Of a DNA stretch of 64,000 nucleotides, positions 20,301 to 30,289 are shown piece after piece. The stretch is from Neocallimastix lanati (nom. inval.) (Eukaryota; Neocallimastigomycota; Neocallimastigomycetes; Neocallimastigales; Neocallimastigaceae), in NCBI GenBank assembly GCA_016946835.1, contig JACVTC010000040.1, forward strand, positions 805,001-869,000, in the 5' to 3' direction. Position 1 is the first letter of the stretch; the number at the start of each line of letters is the position of its first letter. The position numbers and the translations under genes are program-made. The notes beneath the pieces were generated by a model. It saw only the letters and a list, made by a program, of their open reading frames with translations. It had not been told where the DNA came from and made no database searches.

Positions 20301-21347
20301 TTTAAATTAATTTTAGAAGCTCATAATATTGGCCACGAAGGATATTACAAAACATATCAAAGACTTAAGAAAAACTTTTATTGGAATCATATGATTAAAG
20401 ATATCAAAAGAATTGTTAGTAATTGTGAAAAATGCCAATTAAATCGTCCTCAACCATATCCAGAACCAACCGAAAACCATCCAACTAAAGTGGAGGGTCC
20501 CTTTGTGCATTTAGGATTAGATATTATAGGACCGTTACCAAAAACAAGAAATAATAATCAATATATTATAGTAACTGTTGATTACTTTACCAAATGGGTT
20601 GAAGCCGAACCCACTGAAAACATAACTTCCTCTGATATAATTAAATTTTTAATAAACGTTTTTGCAAGACATGGTGTACCTCAAGTTATTACTACAGATA
20701 ATGGAGTCCAATTCACTTCTGATATGACTAAAATCTTTCTTGATCTTTATGATGTTTATGTAAAATTCATAGCTACCTATCACCCTGAATCCAATGGTCT
20801 CACTGAAAACCGAAATAAAGAAATTGGAAAATTACTTCGTTTATTAGGAAGGAAAAATCAAGATTGGGATGAAGTTTTACCTTCTGCTTTATGGGCACTT
20901 CGAACTACCAAAAACACAGCTACCGGACATTCTAGTTTTGAATTAGTATATGGAAGAGAAGACCAACAGCCTTATGATATAGCCATAAGAACAATTGAAA
21001 ATGCAGGTAAATCGTATGATGAAATTTTAATGGAAAAATTTGTTCGTCATTATCAATGGACTAGAGAAGCATGCGAAAATGTGAAGAATGCTAACAAGTA
21101 TTGGGCAACAAGACGAGAAGAACAAATAAGTATGAAAAAAGGAAAAGAATTAAAAGCTGGTGATCTTGTTCTTGTTAGAAACTTTAGCCGCACTAAGCTA
21201 GAACCATATTACAATGGACCATTTAAAATTTTAAAAATTCAATTCAACACGGCAACCTTAATCGATCAGAAAACTGGGAAACAACTCGATAGGAATGTTC
21301 ATTTTAAAAATTTAGTAAAGTTTAACTCCGCTTACAGAGAAGCTTGA
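17313..21347 (+). CDS. pol: Ty3 E1 Pol polyprotein (protease, RT, RNase H, integrase)
   Basis: Expressed as a Gag-Pol fusion by -1 frameshift at 17337-17343. The pol frame is open from 17313; the first ATG at 17532 would give 1,271 residues. Numbering from that Met: a charged linker; aspartic protease with LLIDSCSNLSIV near 244-255 (D-S-C instead of D-S/T-G); reverse transcriptase with WRLCIDYRKVND, FTTLDLFSGFHQI, MPFGLTGAPSTFQ and the catalytic VFIDDVLIYS near 597; RNase H with RTDASYNGIGG, LEGTALFYC and YTDHKPLVGLF; integrase with an HHCC zinc finger (about 925-970) and D,D,E in GLDIIGPLP, TTDNGVQF and GLTENRNKEI; and a C-terminal GPF module (YYNGPFKIL). RT-RNaseH-integrase order places it in Ty3/gypsy (Metaviridae). 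No chromodomain follows the GPF module. Confidence 0.95.
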   Translation, partial: KRNIFQKVFKLLNGSRSTPNDKTIASLNNLQNNTFTKNTPIDNNSFNEESEESDFSDTTESEDDIIINAVKRKMKDNNSEKEENNSKKVHKSLKDNPRPFATPALRKKKENELHNKPNKVYKNQILPSILTQPNINKEKQKEKELRNMTRVRESKEENNNYSSKGKEKVESEDILVIDNEIEDLEMNKDNQQNKTNTLEKLISTKTKETNNGNTQLVKRNIKMMNNKEPYNIMDDLNNLKSSITIGQLLNACPKIRSQLTQGLKLEKSKIIGTVDNVIARTLLVNNYDHSYISKSNEVAEEDLAMVDASVDGVLGKLLIDSCSNLSIVTKQYFDKLPGEYETVGKSRGRIQLATQDEEYSEGIIVRLPVKINNYEFNADFRIIEKEDSFYDMLINFKTQIDHCLFIHPTLNSLCKLLSESEYEEIAKINNQYYDEESIICTIRKVKETNNEKEIIKELTPMEFIESDEFLSTLNKDYKEQIIKILKEMIDIVATSTEELTPSKLSPHKIRLKANAKPVKLRSYRLTKLKSDILKEELTKLIKKGLIEPSCSEWSSPVVLILKHNGKWRLCIDYRKVNDMTEKDSYSVPYIDEIFDSLGGSKIFTTLDLFSGFHQILMDEESVEVTTFTTKFGNYQFKVMPFGLTGAPSTFQREMNKILFPFIGEFVYVFIDDVLIYSKSIEEHLIHIKQVLEVFKENKLKINIEKCHFLQTEVDVLGHKLTTKGLSPMESKITAIKKWEAPSSLHELRSFLGAVGYYRDFIPKYAQITSPLCKLLKKNTKYEWNKEQQESFELLKEKLINAPILKFPSFDKPFIIRTDASYNGIGGVLLQKEEETGKEHPIHFISRSLKKAEKNYGITDLEGTALFYCMTKFKSYIEGNPLPTTIYTDHKPLVGLFKNKEPLNARQTRWCLTASMLGINIKYESGKKNVLADALSRMKSKEERKILLTKITNGNNEELLSKVIKEFINEKFTVIDGEDYFIDNGNYRKLITDENERFKLILEAHNIGHEGYYKTYQRLKKNFYWNHMIKDIKRIVSNCEKCQLNRPQPYPEPTENHPTKVEGPFVHLGLDIIGPLPKTRNNNQYIIVTVDYFTKWVEAEPTENITSSDIIKFLINVFARHGVPQVITTDNGVQFTSDMTKIFLDLYDVYVKFIATYHPESNGLTENRNKEIGKLLRLLGRKNQDWDEVLPSALWALRTTKNTATGHSSFELVYGREDQQPYDIAIRTIENAGKSYDEILMEKFVRHYQWTREACENVKNANKYWATRREEQISMKKGKELKAGDLVLVRNFSRTKLEPYYNGPFKILKIQFNTATLIDQKTGKQLDRNVHFKNLVKFNSAYREA
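17337..17370 (+). promoter_or_regulatory. -1 ribosomal frameshift signal, E1 gag/pol
   Basis: In gag frame the codons read TCT TTA AAC, so the heptamer T TTA AAC (17337-17343) has the X XXY YYZ form. After a 7-base spacer containing the gag stop, TGGGAG (17351-17356) pairs with CTCCCA (17365-17370). The pol frame is -1 relative to gag and is open from 17313. All three parts of a classical -1 site are present, in an otherwise A+T-rich setting. Confidence 0.88.
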
Positions 21348-21365
21348 GTCTTCGTCGGGGCATCT
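21348..21365 (+). promoter_or_regulatory. E1 region between pol stop and 3' LTR, polypurine-tract position
   Basis: Only 18 bases (containing CGTCGGGGCATCT) separate the pol stop from the 3' LTR. The plus-strand primer must lie here or in the end of pol, but it is not a classic purine run. The same sequence precedes the E2 3' LTR. Confidence 0.4.
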
Positions 21366-21852
21366 TGATAAGAATGTACTAAATAATGCATTCTTAATTA
21401 AATCTACGATTTATTTCTAATACATTATGTGTACATTATTATTTTTGTACTTTAATAAATTTTTAAATTCAAAGATTAAAAATTAGATCAAAAATTATAT
21501 TAAACTTTATAATTTTTATATTAAATCTTATATTAATAGTAATATTTTTATATATTTAAAACTTATATTAACAATATTAATAATAAATCTTATTTTTTTA
21601 TTTTTATATTAATAATGAAAATTTGTATTAATAATATTTTTATATATTGATAATTAAAAATTTATATATTATATTTTAACTTTTATTATAAAATTTTATA
21701 TCGAAATGTTTTATTTTATATTGAAAAATATTTTATTTTATTAAAAACCTTTATATTAGAATAGTATTTTTATTTTTATTTGAATATTTTAACAGATTGT
21801 AATAAAAATTTTAGCCAATTAAATAAATTCTTATTAGTAATATTTTAGATAG

Positions 21853-21906
<54 letters not shown>

Positions 21907-22232
21907 TATTAATATTATAAATGTATTTTATTTATATTGTTATAATTAAATTTTATATAATTGATTATAAAAATCAATTTAAATTTAATAGTTTTTATAT
22001 ATAAAAAGAAAAATAATAATAAAATGTAATTTAGTGGCAAGAACAACTTTTATGCCTTGAAAAAAAAAAGTATAAATAGTTGTAAATTTTGCTACTAATT
22101 TTTAAATATCATCGAATAAAATAAAATAAGATAAAATAAAATGAAATAAAATTATAAATAAAAATAATAAATAAATAAATAAAATTTGTGTTTCCTTACT
22201 TTATTTTTATTTAATTCTCTAAAACCTTAACA
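21366..22232 (+). mobile_element. Ty3 element E1, 3' LTR
   Basis: 867 bases, TGATAAG...CTTAACA, nearly identical to 14181-15040. Differences are mainly poly-A length and a few substitutions near 22113-22150. The near identity indicates recent insertion. Confidence 0.92.
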
Positions 22233-22237
22233 TAATG

Positions 22238-22733
22238 TGATAAGAATGTACTAAATAATGCATTCTTAATTAAATCTACGATTTATTTCTAATACATTAT
22301 GTGTACATTATTATTTTTGTACTTTAATAAATTTTTAAATCCAAAGATCAAAAATTAAATCAAAAATTATATTAAACTTTATATTTTTATATTAAATCTT
22401 ATATTAATAGTAATATTTTTATATATTTAAAACTTATATTAGCAATATTAATAATAAATCTTATTTTTTTTATATTAATAATGAAAATTTATATTAATAA
22501 TATTTTTATATATTGATAATTAAAAATTTATATATTATATTTTAACTTTTTATTATAAAATTTTATATCGAAATGTTTTATTTTATATTGAAAAATATTT
22601 TATTTTATTAAAAACCTTTATATTAGAATAGTATTTTTATTTTTATTTGAATATTTTAACAGATTGTAATAAAAATTATAGCCAATTAAATAAATTCTTA
22701 TTAGTAATATTTTAGATATTTTTAAATAAATAA

Positions 22734-22801
<68 letters not shown>

Positions 22802-23100
22802 TTTTATTAATATTATAAATGTATTTTATTTATATTGTTATAATTAAATTTTATATAATTAATTATAAAAATCAATTTAAATTTAATAGTTTTTAAAAAA
22901 AAAAATAAATAAAATGTAATTTAGTGGCAAGAACAACTTTTATGCCTTGAAAAAAAAGTATAAATAGTTGTAAATTTTGCTACTAATTTTTAAATATCAT
23001 CAAATAAAATCAAATAAATTTATAAATAAAAATAATAAATAAATAAATAAAATTTGTGTTTCCTTACTTTATTTTTATTTAATTCTCTAAAACCTTAACA
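22238..23100 (+). mobile_element. Ty3 element E2, 5' LTR
   Basis: 863 bases, TGATAAG...CTTAACA. It shares variants with the LTR at 29422-30273 (CCAAAGATCAAAAATTAAATC, TTAGCAATATT) and not with the E1 pair, so it belongs to a separately inserted element. It lies five bases (TAATG) after the E1 3' LTR. Confidence 0.92.
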
Positions 23101-23106
23101 TTTATA

Positions 23107-23124
23107 TGGTGGAGATATCGGGGA
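23107..23124 (+). promoter_or_regulatory. E2 primer binding site
   Basis: Same 18 bases as in E1, six bases after the LTR end. Confidence 0.75.
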
Positions 23125-24114
23125 ATTAAATAGAAATAATAGTAAATAACATAGATTTTTTTTTTAATTTTTTTTTTATTTTATATTGATAAACAAGTAA
23201 GTCGTTAATCCTTTGATTAACCCATGGCGCTTGTTTGATATATATATATAAAAAAAAATTTTTTTTAAATAAGTAAAATTAAGATTCTAAAAAAACAAAT
23301 TTTGTAAAATTATAACAAGGAGCGGATAGAGCTCATACACAGTGTATTCTCAGATAGCAACAAATTAACTCTATTCATAGTAGGTTATTGAATAGTAGTT
23401 AATTTGGAGATTAATTGGAAAGTAGACGAAGGTATTTGGTTACCGACCCGGTAATAATAGTTCAACCTTCAACGTTTCAACACACGAAGGTGCGGGTACT
23501 TTCCAAGCACTGGCGAATAAGGAGCTTACGTCACCGAAGGCGTAAGATTGTTTTTTTTATATAATTTTTTTTACTTTTCTTTGTGCTAGTTATAAGGCAC
23601 TTTATTATATAAAGTATCAGACTTTGGCTAACTTCGCCATTTAAATTTTTTTTATTTTTTTTTATTACTGGTACTTTATTTGTTATATAATTCCTGTAAT
23701 AGAATCTTAATTTACTTTGAAAATATTGTGTTTTTAGTTAATTTTTATTAGTTAATAAAAATATTATTGAATACTTTTAAAATTTTTTTATTCCGTACAT
23801 AGATTATCGGATTAAGTTTATCCTACATAGTAATTGGGCTAGTGGGCTCTGAACTGCTATATTTTATATTGAATATAGTAATCGTGGCACACGCGTGGCA
23901 TGACACCATTAGGTAAGCTGCACGTCAGACAGTGTGTACTATCAGATTGTACGACAATAAAGATTATTTTTTTGTATTTAATAATTATAATTAATTAATA
24001 ATTTTATTAGCTATAACAATACAATATTTATCGTTTAAAAAGAAAAATTTTTGAAAGGTGAAAATAATAAATAAAACTTTGCTTCTAAATTTATTACTAC
24101 AAATATACTAAATT

Positions 24115-24314
24115 ACAAAATTCAAGTGGTCGATAAAGATTTCGAGCTTGAAAAATATTCTATTAAGTTGTCGATAAAGATTTCGAACTTAAAATTATTC
24201 TATTAAGTTGTCGATAAAGATTTCGAACTTAAAATTATTCTTAAAAAAGTAGTCGAAAAGAACCTCGTGCTTTATAATTTCTACTAAGTTGTCGATAAGG
24301 ATTTCGAGCTTATA
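24115..24314 (+). repeat. hairpin array before E2 gag
   Basis: Same five-unit array as 16071-16266 in E1. Here unit 2 has TTAAGTT where E1 has TTGAGTT, opposite AACTTAA: an A-U pair in E2 and a G-U pair in E1, so pairing is kept. Confidence 0.78.
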
Positions 24315-24493
24315 CTTACTAAAGAAAGCAAATAAAATTATTATTTTCAAAAATTACTAAGATATATTGTTTTAAAATTTGATTCGATATTAAATTACTT
24401 GTTAAATTATATTTTTAAAGTTGGACTTTCAAATTTATTCGTATTTAATAACCTCGTTAATTTACAATAAAAAAATTATTAACTAAAAACGAA

Positions 24494-25403
24494 ATGTCTA
24501 CTAAAAGTACTTTAAGTTTTAAAGAATTAAAGAAAGAATTACGAGACATAGTGAAGCTTAGCAAGGACAATTTAGATATAAAGTCCTGGGCTACTGAATT
24601 AAAACTTTGGATCAAGATACAAGGTATCACAGATCCGGAAACAATATTTAATGCTTGTTTACTTACCAGCTCTGGTGAAGTACAACGCGTTATTGAAGAT
24701 TTGGGAGAAGATAGTGATGATGAAAGTGATGATTCATCAGATGAAGAAGAAGATGATGAAGAAGAAAATGTTGATGATGATATAAATTTCCTTCTCTTGA
24801 AAAAATTATTTCAAGTCTTGAAAATTTTTACGGTATTAAAGAAGACCAAAATTTACTTCTTAAAGAACTTCGTGCAATGCGAATTAAAAGAAACGAAAAG
24901 ATTAAAGACTTTAATGTAAGATATAGAACTTTGTACACTAAACTTGATAAAAAGAGAAGAAAGCGCATTGGTGTACTAGATTATATTGACTCTATTCAAA
25001 ATAATTATGAAGCCTGGAAGAAATTATCCCTTAAAGATGATATAAGTATGGATAAAGCTTTCAAAATTGCCGAGAAAGTAGATAGACTTTCTGTAAGGAA
25101 CAATAATATTAATACCTATAATGTTAATAATTCCCAGCATAATCAAAATAATCAAAACAGTACTACTTCAAGACTTTATCCTAAAAGAAGAAACGAAACT
25201 TTCCAAACAAAGTCAAACAAATAATAAACCTGAAACCTCAAGATATTATAGAAGAATCAACCCAGAAAATGAGAAATTTATCCTGTTAAAACTTGCTTCT
25301 TCTGTAAGGAAGAAGGTCATTACTCATACTATTGCCCTCAATTAAATAAGATTATGGAAAAAAATAAAAAAGAAATATATTCCAAAAAGTCTTTAAACTT
25401 CTA
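24494..25403 (+). pseudogene. gag: Ty3 E2 Gag, frameshifted
   Basis: Starts MSTKSTLSFKELKKE at 24494 and matches E1 Gag closely. One base is lost near 24784 (GATATAAATTT against GATATTAAATTT in E1). Three single bases are gained near 25210 (AAAGTC against AAATC), 25230 (CCTGAAA against CCGAAA) and 25285 (TCCTGTT against TCCGTT). The intact part ends at the acidic region, and the zinc knuckle segment remains in another frame. One GAT codon is also lost in frame. The indels may be real decay or sequencing error. Confidence 0.88.
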
Positions 25404-25425
25404 AATGGGAGCAGAAGCACTCCCA
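25392..25425 (+). promoter_or_regulatory. -1 frameshift signal, E2 copy
   Basis: TTTAAAC at 25392-25398 and the TGGGAG/CTCCCA hairpin at 25406-25425 are identical to those of E1. Confidence 0.85.
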
Positions 25426-28400
25426 ATGACAAAACAATAGCTTCATTAAATAATTTACAAAATAATACTTTTACTAAGAATACTCCAATTGATAATAATT
25501 CCTTTAATGAAGAATCTGAAGAATCTGATTTTAGTGACACAACTGAAAGTGAGGATGATATCATTATAAATGCTATAAAAAGAAAAATGAATGATAATAA
25601 CAGCGAAAAAGAAGAAAATAATTCCAAGAAAGTACATAAAAGTTTAAAAGATAATCCACGTCCTTTCGCAACTCCTGCTTTAAGAAAGAAGAAAGAAAAT
25701 GAGCTGCATAATAAACCAAATAAAGTTTATAAAAATCAAATACTTCCTTCAATTTTAACTCAACCAAATATTAACAAAGAAAAACAAAAAGAAAAGGAAT
25801 TAAGAAATATGACAAGAGTAAGAGAAAGTAAAGAAGAAAACAACAATTATTCATCAAAAGGAAAGGAAAAAGTTGAATCTGAAGATATACTTGTAATCGA
25901 TAATGAAATAGAAGATATAGAAATGAATAAAGATAATCAACAAAATAAAACTAATACTTTGGAAAAATTAATTTCAACAAAAACTAAGGAAACTAATAAT
26001 GGAAATACTCAATTAGTAAAAAGGAATATCAAAATGATGAATAATAAAGAACCTTACAATATTATGGATGATTTAAATAATCTTAAATCCAGTATTACGA
26101 TAGGTCAACTCTTGAATGCATGTCCTAAAATTCGTTCACAATTAACTCAAGGTTTAAAGTTAGAAAAGTCTAAAATAATTGGAACTGTAGACAATGTAAT
26201 AGCACGAACTTTATTAGTAAATAACTATGATCATAGCTACATAAGTAAAAGTAATGAAGTAGCCGAAGAAGACTTAGCAATGGTTGATGCAAGTGTTGAC
26301 GGAGTACTAGGAAAACTTTTAATTGATTCTTGTAGTAACCTAAGCATCGTTACTAAGCAGTATTTTGATAAATTACCTGGTGAATATGAAACAGTTGGAA
26401 AAAGTCGTGGAAGAATCCAACTAGCAACACAAGATGAAGAATACTCGGAAGGAATTATTGTTCGATTACCAGTAAAAATTAATAATTATGAATTTAATGC
26501 GGACTTTAGAATTATTGAGAAAGAAGACTCATTTTTATGATATGTTAATAAACTTTAAAACTCAAATCGATCATTGTTTACTTATTCATCCGACCTTAAA
26601 CAGTCTATGTAAACTTTTGTCAGAAAGTGAATACGAAGAAATAGCTAAAATAAATAATCAATATTATGATGAAGAAAGTATAATTTGCACTATTAGAAAA
26701 GTTAAAGAAACGAATAATGAAAAGGAAATTATAAAGGAATTAACTCCAATGGAATTTATTGAGAGTGATGAATTTTTAAGTACCTTAAATAAAGATTATA
26801 AAGAACAAATTATTAAAATTCTCAAAGAAATGATTGACATAGTTGCCACTTCAACAGAAGAACTAACTCCTTCTAAACTTTCACCACATAAGATCCGTTT
26901 GAAAGCAAATGCAAAGCCAGTAAAATTAAGAAGTTATAGGTTAACTAAATTAAAATCAGATATCTTAAAAGAAGAACTTACAAAGCTTATTAAGAAAGGA
27001 TTGATAGAACCATCCTGTTCAGAATGGTCATCTCCAGTAGTACTCATTCTAAAACACAATGGAAAGTGGCGCTTGTGCATTGACTACCGAAAAGTCAATG
27101 ATATGACAGAAAAAGATTCTTATTCAGTTCCATATATAGATGAAATTTTTGATAGTCTCGGAGGATCTAAAATATTTACAACTCTTGATTTATTTTCTGG
27201 TTTTCACCAAATCTTAATGGATGAAGAAAGCGTTGAAGTAACCACTTTCACTACTAAGTTTGGAAATTATCAATTTAAGGTTATGCCTTTTGGACTTACT
27301 GGAGCTCCCTCAACCTTCCAAAGAGAAATGAATAAAATTTTATTCCCTTTTATTGGTGAATTTGTTTATGTATTTATTGATGATGTTTTGATCTATTCAA
27401 AAAGTATCGAAGAACATTTAATTCATATTAAACAAGTATTAGAAGTATTTAAAGAAAACAAGTTAAAAATTAATATTGAAAAGTGCCATTTTCTTCAAAC
27501 TGAAGTTGATGTATTAGGTCACAAACTTACTACTAAAGGATTAAGTCCCATGGAAAGTAAGATAACAGCTATTAAGAAGTGGGAAGCCCCTTCATCACTT
27601 CATGAATTAAGATCATTTTTAGGAGCAGTGGGATATTATCGTGATTTTATTCCTAAATATGCTCAAATTACCTCACCTTTATGTAAATTATTGAAAAAGA
27701 ATACTAAATATGAATGGAATAAAGAACAACAAGAAAGCTTTGAACTCCTAAAAGAAAAATTAATCAATGCACCTATTCTAAAATTTCCGTCATTTGACAA
27801 ACCTTTTATCATTAGAACTGATGCTTCGTATAATGGAATTGGTGGAGTTCTTTTACAAAAAGAAGAAGAAACCGGTAAGGAGCATCCAATACACTTTATA
27901 AGTAGAAGTTTGAAGAAAACTGAAAAGAATTATGGTATCACAGATTTGGAAGGAACAGCTTTATTTTACTGTATGACTAAATTTAAATCTTATATTGAAG
28001 GAAATCCATTACCTACAACTATTTACACAGATCATAAACCATTAGTTGGTTTATTTAAGAATAAAGAACCTTTGAATGCAAGGCAAACAAGATGGTGTCT
28101 AACCGCTAGTATGCTTGGAATTAATATAAAATATGAATCAGGCAAAAAGAATGTGTTAGCTGATGCTCTTTCAAGAATGAAAAGTAAGGAAGAGAGAAAG
28201 ATATTATTAACAAAAATTACTAATGGAAATAATGAAGAATTATTATCTAAGGTTATAAAGGAATTTATTAATGAAAAGTTTACTGTTATTGATGGTGAAG
28301 ATTACTTTATCGACAATGGAAATTATAGAAAATTAATAACGGACGAAAATGAAAGGTTTAAATTAATTTTAGAAGCTCATAATATTGGCCACGAAGGATA

Positions 28401-29403
28401 TTACAAAACATATCAAAGACTTAAGAAAAACTTTTATTGGAATCATATGATTAAAGATATCAAAAGAATTGTTAGTAATTGTGAAAAATGCCAGTTAAAT
28501 CGTCCTCAACCATATCCAGAACCAACCGAAAACCATCCAACTAAAGTGGAGGGTCCCTTTGTGCATTTAGGATTAGATATTATAGGACCGTTACCAAAAA
28601 CAAGAAATAATAATCAATATATTATAGTAACTGTTGATTACTTTACCAAATGGGTTGAAGCCGAACCCACTGAAAACATAACTTCCTCTGATATAATTAA
28701 ATTTTTAATAAACGTTTTTGCAAGACATGGTGTGCCTCAAGTTATTACTACAGATAATGGAGTCCAATTCACTTCTGATATGACTAAAATCTTTCTTGAT
28801 CTTTATGATGTTTATGTAAAATTCATAGCTACCTATCACCCTGAATCCAATGGTCTCACTGAAAACCGAAATAAAGAAATTGGAAAATTACTTCGTTTAT
28901 TAGGAAGGAAAAATCAAGATTGGGATGAAGTTTTACCTTCTGCTTTATGGGCACTTCGAACTACCAAAAACACAGCTACCGGACATTCTAGTTTTGAATT
29001 AGTATATGGAAGAGAAGACCAACAGCCTTATGATATAGCCATAAGAACAATTGAAAATGCAGGTAAATCGTATGATGAAATTTTAATGGAAAAATTTGTT
29101 CGTCATTATCAATGGACTAGAGAAGCATGCGAAAATGTGAAGAATGCTAACAAGTATTGGGCAACAAGACGAGAAGAACAAATAAGTATGAAAAAAGGAA
29201 AAGAATTAAAAGCTGGTGATCTTGTTCTTGTTAGAAACTTTAGCCGCACTAAGCTAGAACCATATTACAATGGACCATTTAAAATTTTAAAAATTCAATT
29301 CAACACGGCAACCTTAATCGATCAGAAGACTGGAAAGCAACTCGATAGGAATGTTCACTTTAAAAATTTAGTAAAGTTTAACTCCGCTTACAGAGAAGCT
29401 TGA
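25399..29403 (+). pseudogene. pol: Ty3 E2 Pol, one frameshift
   Basis: Nearly identical to E1 Pol (protease, RT, RNase H, integrase, GPF module all readable). An extra T at about 26535 (five T's where E1 has four) shifts the frame between the protease and RT regions. The frame open through 25587-26540 therefore stops there, and the rest is open from about 26488 to 29403 in another frame. All catalytic motifs of RT and integrase remain. A length change in a short T run is also a typical sequencing error. Confidence 0.9.
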
Positions 29404-29421
29404 GTCTTCGTCGGGGCATCT

Positions 29422-29917
29422 TGATAAGAATGTACTAAATAATGCATTCTTAATTAAATCTACGATTTATTTCTAATACATTATGTGTACATTATTATTT
29501 TTGTACTTTAATAAATTTTTAAATCCAAAGATCAAAAATTAAATCAAAAATTATATTAAACTTTATATTTTTATATTAAATCTTATATTAATAGTAATAT
29601 TTTTATATATTTAAAACTTATATTAGCAATATTAATAATAAATCTTATTTTTTTTATATTAATAATGAAAATTTATATTAATAATATTTTTATATATTGA
29701 TAATTAAAAATTTATATATTATATTTTAACTTTTTATTATAAAATTTTATATCGAAATGTTTTATTTTATATTGAAAAATATTTTATTTTATTAAAAACC
29801 TTTATATTAGAATAGTATTTTTATTTTTATTTGAATATTTTAACAGATTGTAATAAAAATTATAGCCAATTAAATAAATTCTTATTAGTAATATTTTAGA
29901 TATTTTTAAATAAATAA

Positions 29918-29974
<57 letters not shown>

Positions 29975-30273
29975 TTTTATTAATATTATAAATGTATTTT
30001 ATTTATATTGTTATAATTAAATTTTATATAATTAATTATAAAAATCAATTTAAATTTAATAGTTTTTAAAAAAAAAAATAAATAAAATGTAATTTAGTGG
30101 CAAGAACAACTTTTATGCCTTGAAAAAAAAATATAAATAGTTGTAAATTTTGCTACTAATTTTTAAATATCATCAAATAAAATCAAATAAATTTATAAAT
30201 AAAAATAATAAATAAATAAATAAAATTTGTGTTTCCTTACTTTATTTTTATTTAATTCTCTAAAACCTTAACA
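29422..30273 (+). mobile_element. Ty3 element E2, 3' LTR
   Basis: 852 bases, TGATAAG...CTTAACA, the partner of 22238-23100. It ends next to TATGAGTTTCGTTACA, the first bases of element L read on the minus strand. Confidence 0.92.
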
Positions 30274-30289
30274 TATGAGTTTCGTTACA
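30274..30289 (-). mobile_element. LTR-like element L, first 16 bases
   Basis: On the minus strand TGTAACGAAACTCATA, identical to the start of solo element S (33952-33937). The rest of L lies at 13548-14180, across the two Ty3 elements. Copia pol codons run directly up to the TG. Confidence 0.7.

Larger units (their letters stand above)
14181..22232 (+). mobile_element. Ty3/gypsy retrotransposon E1, structurally complete
   Basis: Two near-identical LTRs flank a primer binding site, a 1.4-kb leader, gag, and pol in the -1 frame with protease, RT, RNase H and integrase. All reading frames are open. It is flanked by TAAT on both sides (14177-14180 and 22233-22236), consistent with a 4-base target duplication. 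It sits inside element L and directly beside the second copy, E2. Confidence 0.93.
22238..30273 (+). mobile_element. Ty3/gypsy retrotransposon E2, damaged copy
   Basis: Same layout and almost the same sequence as E1, with its own LTR pair. Single-base indels break gag (about 24784, 25210, 25230, 25285) and pol (about 26535). The left flank is AATG (22234-22237) and the right flank TATG (30274-30277), a possible 4-base target duplication with one mismatch. Confidence 0.9.
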
